Assembly: GCF_026151205.1 (NCBI RefSeq)
Contig: NC_087076.1
Coordinates: forward strand, 23,244,828 to 23,308,827
DNA length: 64,000 bases
Source: Bolinopsis microptera
Lineage: Eukaryota > Ctenophora > Tentaculata > Lobata > Bolinopsidae
Direction: 5' to 3'
The position numbers and the translations under genes were made by a program. Below the pieces are notes generated by a model, which saw nothing but the letters and a program-made list of their open reading frames with translations, did no database searches and was not told the origin of the DNA. Shown piece by piece: positions 21,701-30,246 of the stretch; within the stretch, counting starts at the first letter, position 1, and the number at the start of each line of letters is the position of its first letter.

Positions 21701-23493
21701 TTTGTAAGAACCCTGGAAATACTTGGCTACCGATATGTTAAGGTCTTCAATGATGGTACTGTTTGCAGATTGATTGTGTACTCCCGTGATCGTGTATTTT
21801 CTCTTGTAGCCCAGATGATTTGTTTCAACTTTGAGACCTTTAAGGATACCATTGAAGTACCTAATTTGCTTCTGATCAAGGCTCCTGGGGAGTTGAGACC
21901 GAGAATTTCCCCCTCTTCCTCCGCCTCCTCTGCCTCCACTGCTAGAGTTTTCCAGATTACTCTTCACAAAGTCCAGGAGAGTTCCACCCGGGTATATGAC
22001 CTGGTGAGTTTTGAGCACTTTGATAGTTATACCAAAGTCCTTGGAGGGGGTGATAGACGCGGAGATACCACTGTAGAGTTTCAGTCCACCAGGGAAATCT
22101 GGAGCACGTTGACCTGAGTTGAAGAAGTTCCTCTTGACGGTAACGTACGACCCATTATTGAAGCCTTGGGAGAGGACTATATTCAGAGCGTTGACAGCAC
22201 CAATGGGGATCACTCCTCCGACTGTTCTTATGGCGTCTAGTATCTCCTGTACGCTGGTTTTAGCCACCGGACCCTGCACTTCTACCTCGAATTCAGTTCT
22301 GCCGAGCTTTATTTTCCTGAAGAAGAAGATTAACGTAGCAATGATGTACAAGTTATTGATGGTTAGAATGGCATAAAAAGCTTTTTGAAAATCACACAAG
22401 TATCTAGTAACCCTCATTTGCTCATTTGCTCAGAACCTAGTTTAATTATCCCCCAGACTTATTGGAATATTCCAACCAGCTCCACTTCGACCATATTACT
22501 ATATTGTAACAAAGGTACACAGCTGTCAAAAGTCAAGCTGGTTGACTGCTCAATCTCAGTTTATGAGGCTATACTTCCTACAAACATCCTGGTCCCAAAT
22601 CCACACACCAATTATTTGACAGGGCTATTTCCACAGCTAATTAGGGTTACCGAAACTGCCCTATATATATATATATTTATCTATGTAAAGAGGTAAATAT
22701 TGTTACCTCTTTGTTAAAACCAGCTATCGAAAATCCCATTAGAACCACCCGGGCACCGTCTCGATTTACAATCATCCCTAAATACGTGAATAAGACAAAA
22801 CATAAATTACCTTGATATATTGACGCCCTCTCCTGATGGAGAGTACAGGTTCTTCTTTCCATCGTAGGCCCACTCAGCTCCGAGATTCAGCTGTTTGTAC
22901 ACCTCATCACAAACTCCTTTAGAGGGAACACTGTTAGCGTTATTATCGTTATTCCTGTTGGGGTTCACGATGGACACGTCAAACTGGAAGATACTGAGGG
23001 AGGGTTTCTTGAAGTTAATCTGGAAGCTGTTGGAGATCAGCGCGACATTCCGGCCTTTTGTTCCTGTAGCGTTCTGCCTGATCATCTTGTTCTTTGGGGG
23101 AGGGGTGACAGTTCCTGAAATCATGGAAATGGTGGAGTTGGATAAACTGACATGTTGATAAACTTTATCATATTTAACAAACGCTAATATATTATCACAT
23201 TAAAAATTAAGAAACAATAGTTATCTAGACGAAGCAGTTATCTTCTAGTCATGCTACATTGCTACCTGACTAATGTTCAGTCGTCGACGTACTATCAAAT
23301 GTTTAACTAACCTCAACAAGTGTCATAAACATAATATGCTGTCATTAACATAATATGCTGACTAATTAGGACTGGCAATGTAGAGGAACGCATTATTCCG
23401 TGTCGAAATACTGAGTGCGTAATAATTAGAACAAAGCAGATAAATGTTAAAGTAAAGTAAAGTATTAAAGTTCTTACCTGATGAAGATTGCAT
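9602..23493 (-). CDS. AGO: Argonaute protein, five coding exons
   Basis: Exons on the minus strand are 23493-23478, 23114-22811, 22316-20368, 19913-19802 and 9776-9602. Every junction has GT/AG and matching phase (1, 2, 1, 2), giving 2556 nt, or 851 codons plus stop, close to the usual length of animal AGO-clade proteins. The order is N domain, PAZ (about residues 208-338), MID, PIWI. MID carries YGKVK (514-518) and TQC, the 5'-phosphate pocket. PIWI has D596 (GADVTH), E640 (SVEYIRDM), D672 (YRDGVSEGQF) and H806 (VYYAHLA), so the slicer tetrad DEDH is complete. The ending NMFFI resembles the hydrophobic last residues of the family. The protein should bind small RNAs and cut matching targets in the cytoplasm. 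Odd points are an RGG-rich insert in PAZ and a 10,025-bp last intron filled with transposons. It is AGO-like rather than PIWI-like by the YHVLYDDN and QAIQGT motifs. Confidence 0.9.
10430..10760 (+). repeat. Three tandem 111-bp repeats with TATA-like boxes
   Basis: Units start around 10430, 10541 and 10652. Each contains CTATATAAGGACGATACACG, GTATAGGGCAGTTG and ACAAAATGATACGACATC. The copies are almost identical. CTATATAAGG resembles a TATA box, so the array could hold repeated start sites. No coding sequence is present. Confidence 0.8.
11215..12816 (+). mobile_element. TIR element A, CGGGTATATGGCCCCCAGAA ends, TA duplication
   Basis: The ends read CGGGTATATGGCCCCCAGAA and its reverse complement, flanked by TA on both sides. 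About 1.6 kb, no plausible protein. The end motif GGCCCCCAGAATATAGG recurs inside near 12250, 12435, 12610 and 11590. It sits between two direct copies of a host repeat containing GTGACGAAATTTAC. Confidence 0.7.
13287..14653. mobile_element. Long inverted-repeat (foldback) element, poly-G/CCAATGG ends
   Basis: It begins with a G run plus CCAATGG and ends with CCATTGG plus a C run. The left arm (about 13306-13962) and right arm (about 13987-14645) are near-perfect reverse complements around an approximately 25-nt centre. Transcripts from either strand would fold into a hairpin of about 650 bp. Its middle is related to parts of elements A and B (shared CCCATATTTGGGCATACGCA). The matching open frames at 13323 and 14627 are mirror images of each other and not genes. 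Confidence 0.85.
14831..16487 (-). mobile_element. TIR element B, inverted copy of element A
   Basis: It has the same CGGGTATATGGCCCCCAGAA ends with TA flanks and is a near-identical reverse complement of 11215-12816 along most of its length. The pair can form a 1.6-kb duplex in one transcript. Small insertions near 16050-16090 distinguish it from A. Confidence 0.7.
16620..17843 (-). mobile_element. 5'-truncated jockey/CR1-like LINE fragment
   Basis: On the minus strand, coding sequence begins abruptly near 17843 (KNYGVRGLALGLLKSYLS) and runs to the stop at 16620. It holds YGVPQGSILGPLLFLSYMND (RT motif B), LYADDTNIFI (catalytic YADD, about 17615), KFLGVVIDEKLSW and a C-terminal region ending in a Tyr- and Arg-rich tail. 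The frame is intact where present. The fingers and endonuclease are missing, so it is a dead 5'-truncated copy inside the Argonaute intron. Confidence 0.85.
17840..18648 (+). repeat. Subterminal array of a 14-bp GTGACRAARTTTAC motif
   Basis: Forward motif copies start at 17840, 17979, 18181, 18343, 18497, 18568 (one base off) and 18635, and a reverse one at 18472. On the other side of the unit they occur at 10031, 10181 and 10343 (reverse) and 10051, 10933, 11085, 12842 and 12988 (forward). Spacing is roughly 70-200 bp. Such series near transposon ends are often transposase-binding sites; here that is inference. Confidence 0.6.
18720..19801. other. Remaining part of the last Argonaute intron, with CACGTG and RFX-like sites
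   Basis: Three CACGTGAC boxes lie between about 19003 and 19050, and a full RFX X-box match GTTACCTAGCAAC lies at 19410-19422 next to a duplicated TCTAGCAACTCTAGC. No gene is seen. The reading frame at 19154-19342 has no supporting features. Confidence 0.35.
19410..19422 (+). promoter_or_regulatory. RFX X-box-like site
   Basis: GTTACCTAGCAAC fits the X-box consensus GTNRCC-N(0-3)-RGYAAC exactly. It is intronic, and a second half-match (ATCTAGCAAC) lies about 30 bp before it. No proof of use. Confidence 0.3.
19802..19913 (-). CDS. AGO: Argonaute exon 4 (PIWI, YHVLYDD/CHTYARC)
   Basis: The acceptor ACTTCACAG ends at 19914 and the donor CTAG|GTTCGT starts at 19801. The 112-nt exon encodes TNVPCHYYVLYDDNKLKIDM, then LSFYLCHTYARCSR, both standard in the PIWI domain of Argonautes. 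Its phases (1 in, 2 out) match the flanking exons exactly. Confidence 0.9.
19940..20367 (-). repeat. GGTTACCA minisatellite filling Argonaute intron 4
   Basis: From about 19948 to 20128 the sequence is a run of GGTTACCA/GTGGTTACCAG units of about 11-12 bp. A second block at 20308-20367 repeats GGTTACCATGGTTACAGTAA twice and ends at the splice donor. On the gene strand the unit reads GGTAACC, the same as the real 5' splice site AAG|GTAACC. The reading frames seen across this block are artefacts of the repeat. Confidence 0.85.
20368..22316 (-). CDS. AGO: Argonaute main exon (part of L1/N through most of PIWI)
   Basis: The acceptor CTTCTTCAG ends at 22317 and the donor AAG|GTAACC begins at 20367. 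The exon encodes residues 107-756, including PAZ, MID and three of the four catalytic residues. A low-complexity insert, NSSSGGRGGGGRGGNSRSQ (about 230-248), splits PAZ between LLDFVKSNLE and the ILKGLKVET strand. Reading the frame past either end gives intron sequence, so the longer uninterrupted frame 20348-22417 is not the real exon. Confidence 0.92.
22317..22810 (-). other. AGO: Argonaute intron 2
   Basis: A 494-bp intron from GTAATT to CTTCTTCAG. AT-rich with a short (TA)n. Nothing else recognised. Confidence 0.7.
22811..23114 (-). CDS. AGO: Argonaute exon 2 (N-terminal domain)
   Basis: The exon runs from acceptor TGATTTCAG (ending 23115) to donor AAG|GTAATT (at 22810). It encodes GTVTPPPKNKMIRQNATGTKG and the N-domain strands ALISNSFQINF and FQFDVSIVNPN, matching the usual start of Argonautes. 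Phases fit both neighbours. Confidence 0.88.
23115..23477 (-). other. AGO: Argonaute intron 1
   Basis: A 363-bp intron from GTAAGA to TGATTTCAG, AT-rich, without further features. Confidence 0.7.
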
Positions 23494-23571
23494 CGTAGAA
23501 TGTAGATGTTTCAGTAAGTTATGCTGTTTCTGTAGTTGTGTATCTATCTGTAGAGTTCTTGATTCGTTTTA
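23478..23571 (-). CDS. AGO: Argonaute start exon with 5' UTR
   Basis: ATG at 23493-23491 opens MQSSS and the exon ends at donor TCAG|GTAAGA (23477). An acceptor-like CTTTTTCAG ends at 23572, so 23571-23494 may be 5' UTR behind a non-coding first exon. The next upstream donor candidate is TTAGAG|GTACTT at 24291. Confidence 0.7.
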
Positions 23572-24291
23572 CTGAAAAAGGAATGAGTAAGATACCATGT
23601 TCATTGCACAAGTTGAACATTGAAGGAACAACTGTACACATGTTTGATATTGGGTACACGAGACGGCCCTGTCCGCGAACAGGGGATGGTAACTGTGACG
23701 TCATTTGAACAGTGATGCACTGAAGTAGCAGCCGGAGGAACGATTTAAAAGATTAGTTTTTAGTCCAGACTGTTTTTGCTGTTGTATTATCTTTTTCTTA
23801 TCGGAGAAACACCACCCCTTGCCATCAGTGATTAATTAATATGAACGATCCCTGATTGTCAGACCAAGTCTTATTTCAAGATTCCAATCGCACAACTGAC
23901 TAGACTCTCAATACCCTGAAGAACTCACAATAACTGACTGGAGCTTGATAAACTTAATTTCAGTGCATCTTCTTTGACTCTAAATGTGATTCTGAGCCGA
24001 CAGGATGCTAAACCTATATCCTAAACTAATAATGCAGCATTACTGATAACCGAGACAGTAGGTTCGAGACAGCAACAGTGCTAAGTGTAACGATAAGTTA
24101 ATATGTAAGTACATACTACTGAACTGAAAATGCTTAATGAACACACTTGCAGATACCACCCGTATTCACATCCAGACCTGAGTTTGGGGACGGGTTCTAT
24201 AAACAAACAAAGTACAAACAAGTACATACTACACAGTACACTCTTAGAACGATTAATTAATTAAAAAACAAACAGAAAGTAAGATAAGTAC

Positions 24292-24385
24292 CTCTAATAG
24301 TGAGAAGGAGAGAGTATACTGAGGTAATTGTCTCGACTAGCGTACAGTGGAAAAGAGGTAACAAATTCAAAACGTATGACTGCGA
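24292..24385 (-). other. AGO: Probable first non-coding exon of the Argonaute gene
   Basis: It is bounded by an expected start about 30 nt below a TATA box and a donor TTAGAG|GTACTT at 24291. Splicing to the acceptor at 23572 would give a short 5' UTR. Inferred only. Confidence 0.4.
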
Positions 24386-24408
24386 AATGATGTAATGGTT
24401 GAGACAGG

Positions 24409-24417
24409 CTTTATATA
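24409..24417 (-). promoter_or_regulatory. TATA box upstream of the Argonaute gene
   Basis: TATATAAAG on the minus strand lies about 0.9 kb above the ATG and just above the proposed first exon. The sequence beyond it is GC-richer (GTGCGCGCGCCGCACC near 24478-24494), as in promoters. Not proven. Confidence 0.5.
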
Positions 24418-24419
24418 GA

Positions 24420-24998
24420 CCAGGAGCACTCGGTTGGCTGTCAGGGCTCGGATTGGTTTACGTGACTGTCACGTGATAGTGCGCGCGCCGCACCCAACAG
24501 TAAATTAGCGAATTTAGCTTAGCGCGCTACAGATTGCACATTTCATCTCACATCTCGTTTGACTGTCAAAGTAACTGGCAGGGTGAAGTCACGAGTAATT
24601 ATGTCAGAGTTGAGCAAAAGGAATGTATAATATGCGCTCACGTTTCATCATTATGCGGTTAACTGCCATAAGTTAGCTGCCTTCTTATTATAACTGTGTT
24701 ATTTTAACTGTTGAGTGTTCAAATGTTGGTGGATGATTCAAAAAGGTTTCGGTAAGTACGAACTTCACTTAATTCACAGTTAAAACCTGATAACATACAA
24801 TAATGTTATTTGGTAATTGCTCTGAATTCTGAAATGTGTTTAGATTCTTTCATACATAATTATAACATAAACAGAATACAGTGCTGAGTCCTTAAGACTT
24901 TTTAATCAATCATATGTTTTGTAAGGTTTGTTATCATGTCACTAATTATACGTCACTAATTAGTGACATGACCTGATCTCCCCGGGCCCCCTAATAAT
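24420..24998. other. Upstream region of the Argonaute gene
   Basis: Contains a CACGTGA site and a GCGCGCGC stretch near 24470-24494, then AT-rich sequence. TAGTGACATGA and its inverse flank 24940-24972 as a small hairpin. No gene seen. Confidence 0.35.

Positions 24999-25037
<39 letters not shown>
24999..25037 (+). repeat. 39-nt poly-G tract
   Basis: An unbroken run of 39 G. It can form quadruplexes on the plus strand. Its length is likely variable and may carry sequencing error. Confidence 0.9.
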
Positions 25038-25382
25038 CTGGAAGTCGGCCTCCCATTCAATTGGGAACCCCTCAAACGATTAGACTATGATAATGCTATT
25101 GTTTTTTGCACAGATCATGAAGTACAGTCGTCTCCCAAAAACTTTAGAGTATAACAAAAAGCTCTAACAAATAAGGTTTAATTAAAATATCAACAATAGA
25201 ACCGTGCTGGTATATTTTAAATTTACACCTGGCCAACATCTCTCTTTTACGTGGACCTTTCTTTCCTATGGTGATTCATTTAGTTTTTAAGTTTTGCTTT
25301 ATACGCTTTTAAGGGCTCATTATTTCTCATATTCTATTCAAGAACAAATGTCTCAACTGCTCTTCAATTTAGAACTTATCTA

Positions 25383-25475
25383 ACGTTTTTTAATCTGATA
25401 TATGTTTTAAATCTTACGTTTTTCAATCTGATATATGTTTTAAATCTTACGTTTTTTAATCTGATATACACTATA
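25383..25475 (+). repeat. 33-bp tandem repeat split by a mariner-like MITE
   Basis: The unit ACGTTTTTTAATCTGATATA plus TGTTTTAAATCTT occurs two full times. The third copy is broken at TA by the next element and resumes at about 26215 with TGTTTTAAATCTT. Confidence 0.75.
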
Positions 25476-26212
25476 CAGGGTGGGCCAAAAGTCAATGGGC
25501 ATACGTTGGCCTTAATAGCTCAGTCACTGAGTGCCCAATTGAAATAATTCTTTCTGGTATGACTTACTACCATCACTGGTTCGAGATATTTTTCAAATCG
25601 AAAAATATTCGAGTTCATTTGTTTCAAATGAAGGTTCATTTTAGCATTTATTTAATAGTTTGGATAGTCGGATGGAGCTAAATTTTATTGAATCGTGTTT
25701 GGCCATTCACATTACGTTTGTCCTGAAAAAACTTTAGCTTCTCAGATGACCGAGATATGAAGCATAGCGAGTTTAGTCATTACGTGTGATCAGGTGAATG
25801 GTTTACCTAATCAGGTGATTGGGTGACCCCGTTAACCACCTTGTTAAACATTATGGGAATTGTTAAGGGTGCCCAATTAAGGTGTCGTGTCACGGTGTCA
25901 CATAATCATCCAGTCAATTTTGTTAACTTCGTCATTTCTAATCCGTTTTGCCTCATGTTTTCAGATCATATGCAACATTTAATAATCTACCGTCTCTGAA
26001 AAAATTAGGCGTTCAGTATGTTAAGAGAAAACAATATAGGTGTTTTAACATTGAATGGGCGTGGTCTAAAATATTCGAATTTTCAAATTTTGACGACGGA
26101 ATCCTCGAACCAGTAAGTACAGCATGCCATCTGCAAAGCAACAGCTCTCAAATATAAAACACGGCGGAGCTATTAAGGACAACGTATGCCCACTGACTTT
26201 TGGCCCACCCTG
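25476..26212. mobile_element. 737-bp Tc1/mariner-type non-autonomous element
   Basis: The ends CAGGGTGGGCCAAAAGTCAA...(reverse complement) are long terminal inverted repeats reaching into GGGCATACGTTG and GAGCTATTAA. TA flanks each side (25474-25475, 26213-26214). The interior frame at 25948-26157 shows no transposase motif. Confidence 0.8.
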
Positions 26213-27729
26213 TATGTTTTAAATCTTACTATACGTTTTTCAATCGGACGTTTTTTAATTTATATCTTGACCATTACTCATAAGCCCCTTTCTAATCAGC
26301 ATTTTCGCCATGGCCACTTTTTTTAGACTCCTTACATAAACGGCAAATATTGCAAAGCAATAATGAGGCAATGAGGTGAAGAAATTGTTATGAAAGGAGA
26401 GCAAATATTCACCAGAATAAATCGTAAGACAGCTTAACTGAATAAGCCGTTGATGATCGATCAAAGGAAAAAATTGTACATAATATTATGATGCAATGGA
26501 AATTTTGAATATGTCCTACCAGTAGGACATATTCAAATTTCAGCTTTCCGAGACCCAAATTTTACTGTTTTGACTGAATTTTTCTTGAATGACCATCTTA
26601 CAAGGTGATAAATTAATATCATATAAAGACCAGCATTTGATGTGAGAGTCGGAATTTAACATTAACTTAGAGCTTGCGCTTGGTCAGTTGGAGAGTTTCC
26701 AAAAAGAGTTCTGCCTTAGTTCATGTAATTTCTGTATTGATAATGATAATATACACATTCTATTATGACATTTGAACTGTTTCACATTTATTTTTCACAA
26801 TTTTGTTTCACATTTTTGTTATCATATCGGGGCCATGTAATTGCGGGCACATTTTACTGTGCAGTACCGTGTTTGGTCTCCCGTCAGATTTTACAGACGG
26901 GGCAATAATTTATTCGAGTTTATTTTATACGTTATAATTGCACACTCTGTAAAGTTTGAAAAGTATTTAATAAAAAATGTGTAATATAGCCTACTGGACA
27001 CCTGCTAGTCTGAAGCTATATTCGACTATTCGAGGCAATGTAAAATCATGTATGTTCAAATTTCTCATCATGAGTACCACACATTAAGAGTTACTCTCCA
27101 TCTCAAATTAAGTAGCACGTGTTAACTGATGATCTAGCACCCGTGTTGTAGTAGCTCTGCTAATGTTCAGTCCTGATTACTGATGCAAGGGACACTTTAC
27201 CTCTAAAGGAAAGAGATTATACAGGAACGATTGACCATTCTGTTGTTTGCTAATATTCAGTTTTCGGTCGTGCTCATTACTAATGCAAGGGCCACTTTTA
27301 GTAATTATAGCTATGATTGACCATTATGTTATGAAATCTAATGGATCCTCTCTGTGTCACCGTCTGTGCTAATAAGAGTCGACTAACGCATAATTTGTGT
27401 ACCAGCTGAAGTATGTGTCTTCGTTTTTTCATTTATGTCTTTTTACTACCGTGGAATTAACGAGCAATTTTCCGAATATTTATTACTATTTTTGTATTTA
27501 TGATAAGTAATATAATTGTCTTTTCTCATACAAAAAATTGTCTTTTCTCATGTAATGGTATATAATGACGTTTAAAAAAAGGATCAATTTTCTTGTCTCT
27601 ATCGAATGGATTTCTTGACATTTGCTATTACAGCCTTAGCAAGTTCAGCTTTACAGGTTTTTAAATAATTGGTGTCCATTATTCAAAGCGGTTGTTAACT
27701 CTTGATTTTGTACCCTTAGTAACGAAAAA
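26213..27729 (+). other. Upstream block of GPCR copy 1
   Basis: Contains a perfect 16-bp-arm hairpin at 26504-26537 (TTTGAATATGTCCTAC arms). From about 26690 on the sequence closely matches the region before GPCR copy 4 (41290-42108). Conserved pieces are TGTGCTAATAAGAGTCGACT (near 27365) and a stretch ending TACCCTTAGTAACGAAAAA right before the ATG. A TATAAAG-like box is at 26631. Confidence 0.5.
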
Positions 27730-28722
27730 ATGGGGAAAATATGGGCCCCTCCCAATAATTACAGTCTGTTTGGAGGATACGAGAAGTACTGGTGGCTTGA
27801 TAACAATGTGAACCCTGTTTTGGCCCGTTCATTCTTCTCAATGTGTTTCCTTCTTGGTACACTTATTGGACTGATTGGAAGTACTATAATCTTAATAGCT
27901 ACTAAACAGAAAGCAATTAGGTTGGGCAAGATAACAACTGCATTGATTCAACATGTTGCAGTTTTGGACCTCTTAACTACATTTGTAGTTCTCTTCCCCA
28001 CTTGCTTGGCTGCCATCACGGACCATTGGTTGCTAGGCAAACAATTCTGTGCTTTTCAAGCATACTCCAGATGGTTTTTGGTGTCTGCTACTGGTTTTTT
28101 GATTACTGCTGTGAACTGTTCTAAACTGGCTTCTATCCTGTTTCCATTTAGGAGTGCAACATGGACTTGTGGACAAGGACACATTATAGCATGCTGCATC
28201 TGGGCTCTCTCATTAGCCCTTAATTTAATATTTGTTCTGCAAAAAGATAAAATTAACGTTAAATACGATAAAAATCTGCTAAGTTGTGACATATTGATTG
28301 AACTTCAATTGTTTATTAAGTCAGCTATTGTAGTATTTAGTGTTGCACTACTCTGTACCATTACAGTAGTGATTTCTGGAATCTGGCTGATAGTGATTGC
28401 TATAAGGCTGAATCACCGACAAGGGAGATCAGTTAATATTCAGGGAACCTTAACTGTAATCTTAATAGCTGCTGTTTATTGCATTAGTGTGTTGCCTCTT
28501 TTTGGATATTATGTCCTTGAGGTGATTGCCAGTGATAGTGACAGAAACCTTAAATTGGCAATGTTTTGTCAGTGTATTCCATACTTGAACAACATTGCCA
28601 ATGTTTTCATATACATGATGTCCCTAACAAGCTTTCAGAATTTCATCAAGGCAAAATTTGTTGCGATTTTTTCGTGTTTCATTACCCAGAGGCAAATACA
28701 TCCTATAATTATTAGGGCCTAA
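27730..28722 (+). CDS. Class A GPCR, copy 1 (C-terminus cut short)
   Basis: A 330-residue seven-helix receptor. TM1 34-57, TM2 71-95 with D80 in AVLDLL, TM3 107-130, TM4 with W158, TM5 about 197-226, TM6 about 239-263 with Pro, TM7 278-298. C107 and a Cys in SCDILIE can form the usual disulfide. The DRY position is NCSKL, and the NPxxY position is NVFIY. NNYS near the N-terminus is a glycosylation site. Compared with copies 2-4 the tail ends early at IIIRA: a CAA codon is TAA here. A 333-bp MITE sits directly at this stop and the old tail codons survive behind it (29059-29170). Ligand unknown. A chemosensory or peptide receptor is possible. Confidence 0.85.
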   Translation: MGKIWAPPNNYSLFGGYEKYWWLDNNVNPVLARSFFSMCFLLGTLIGLIGSTIILIATKQKAIRLGKITTALIQHVAVLDLLTTFVVLFPTCLAAITDHWLLGKQFCAFQAYSRWFLVSATGFLITAVNCSKLASILFPFRSATWTCGQGHIIACCIWALSLALNLIFVLQKDKINVKYDKNLLSCDILIELQLFIKSAIVVFSVALLCTITVVISGIWLIVIAIRLNHRQGRSVNIQGTLTVILIAAVYCISVLPLFGYYVLEVIASDSDRNLKLAMFCQCIPYLNNIANVFIYMMSLTSFQNFIKAKFVAIFSCFITQRQIHPIIIRA

Positions 28723-29055
28723 CCCTGCAGTTCCACGGCTCAGTTTTGCAACCAGATTTGCTCACATTTTTTCTCACATTTTTGCGACCGGAAATGAAAT
28801 TCAAAAACATTTCTCCGCACGGAGAAATATTTTTGATATGACCCAAAACTCGGTGAAAGCAGTTTAACCTAGGCGCTCACGTGGGACATTTCATTATAAT
28901 GCGCCCACGTGCGCGCGCAAATCTGCGAGCAAATACCAACCGTGGAAACGTACATTGTAAACAAAACTGCTTTCGCGGAGTTTTGCTTTTCAAAACTCAT
29001 TGCGCGGAGTTTTGTGTCAAATCTGGTCGCAAAACTGAGCCGTGGAACTGGGCTG
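28723..29055. mobile_element. 333-bp MITE at the GPCR copy 1 stop codon
   Basis: The ends CAGTTCCACGGCTCAGTTTT face each other as inverted repeats (left from 28723, right to 29055). TAA occurs on both sides (28720-28722, the stop codon, and 29056-29058). GPCR copy 7 has the uninterrupted CCTAAGC at the same place, proving the insertion. A 3-bp TAA duplication fits PIF/Harbinger-type elements. Confidence 0.8.
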
Positions 29056-29058
29056 TAA

Positions 29059-30246
29059 GCAATTAACGAATTGCTACATACAGATCCAACTCAAAGAAGG
29101 AGTCAGGAGGAAGTAAAGGAAACAGTTTTAATTGAAAGGGGTGGAACAGAAGTCGATAAAACGGGAATCTAAGCTCATGCAGTGGAAACAGACTATTGTC
29201 TTCTGAAGAATCGAGAATAACTGAGAGCAAAACCACTGTTCAATATTCATGTTAATCTAGTACACTTGTAGAATATAGATATACATAATACATTATCTAT
29301 TGTGATTAGTATGATAAGCTTGCTGTCAATATACGCTACTTTGGTTACCAATAATTTTATTATTTGCATTTAATACAGCTTGAACATTACTCCAGGCATA
29401 TGGGATTAGTGCTGGCTAATAGTATTCCATTAGAGATTTATTATGTGATCATGTAAAAAAGTCTTACAGTTTTTCCCAAAGAAAGCTAAAAATCATCAGA
29501 ATATAAGAAGAGATTTTCGAAGATTTTTAAAGAGAAGCTTTTGTGCCGTCTCCTTTTTTTTACCAGTGGCCAATCAGTGAGGTCGGTGAGAGTGAGACAA
29601 GTTGCCATAAAGGTACTGGAAGCTGTATATCCGGAGAAAACTTTGACGGAAGGAAAATTTTGAAAATGTCCTACCGGCAGGATATAATCTGAAGAGATTT
29701 CCGAAATTTTGCGGTTTTGACTGATATGAATTTGAAATGATTGTTGAAACGACATCATGAACGGTTTTGCAGAATTTTTGTGTGTTTATTGTGTTCTAAA
29801 TTTTAATCGGCTGTATCTTCGATTGTGATGGATATTTTTGATGTGCAATGAAAACTGACAGTCACAGAATACTATTATTCCCTCTCTGGCCAGGGGCTTT
29901 CTAATTATCACATAAAATGAATGTTCGAACACTGATGTACTGTATAGCCTAAGGATTATCTAACATTATCATTAACACAATATGATACTTGTGCTTTGAG
30001 ACATGTGCTTTGAGACATGTGCTTTGAGACATGTGCTTTGAGACATGTGCTTTGAGACATGTGCTTTGAGACATGTGCTTTGAGATAATGTAAGGTAATC
30101 CTTTGGATGAGTTATAATATAAAATTGAATCATAATATTATTACGTCATTTTAATATAATTAGTATAATATTGTATAGACCCTGATCATTAGGAGAGATG
30201 CGAAAGAGGTTAACCGATCGATTATAGATTATTATATCCTGCCTTT
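29059..30246 (+). other. Former C-terminal codons and 3' flank of GPCR copy 1
   Basis: 29059-29170 still resembles the tail INELLHTDPTQRR seen in copies 2-4. Behind it lies the common 3' flank to about 29450, then sequence private to this copy, including a GTCCTACCGGCAGGAT near-palindrome at 29665. Confidence 0.5.
29991..30086 (+). repeat. 14-bp tandem repeat, about 7 copies
   Basis: GTGCTTTGAGACAT is repeated head to tail from 29991; the last copy is imperfect. There are no spacers, so it is not a CRISPR array. Confidence 0.9.

Noticed and set aside
20663-22376. Plus-strand frames opposite the Argonaute main exon
   Set aside because: Antisense shadows of a conserved coding exon.
26255-26464. 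69-codon minus-strand frame beside the mariner-like element
   Set aside because: No domain, no splice or promoter context, AT-rich chance frame.
29486-29758. 90-codon minus-strand frame
   Set aside because: Low support; contains a short near-palindrome shared with 26504-26537, so probably repeat DNA.
29991-30086. Regular short repeats resembling a CRISPR array
   Set aside because: Perfect 14-bp head-to-tail repeat without spacers, in animal DNA.
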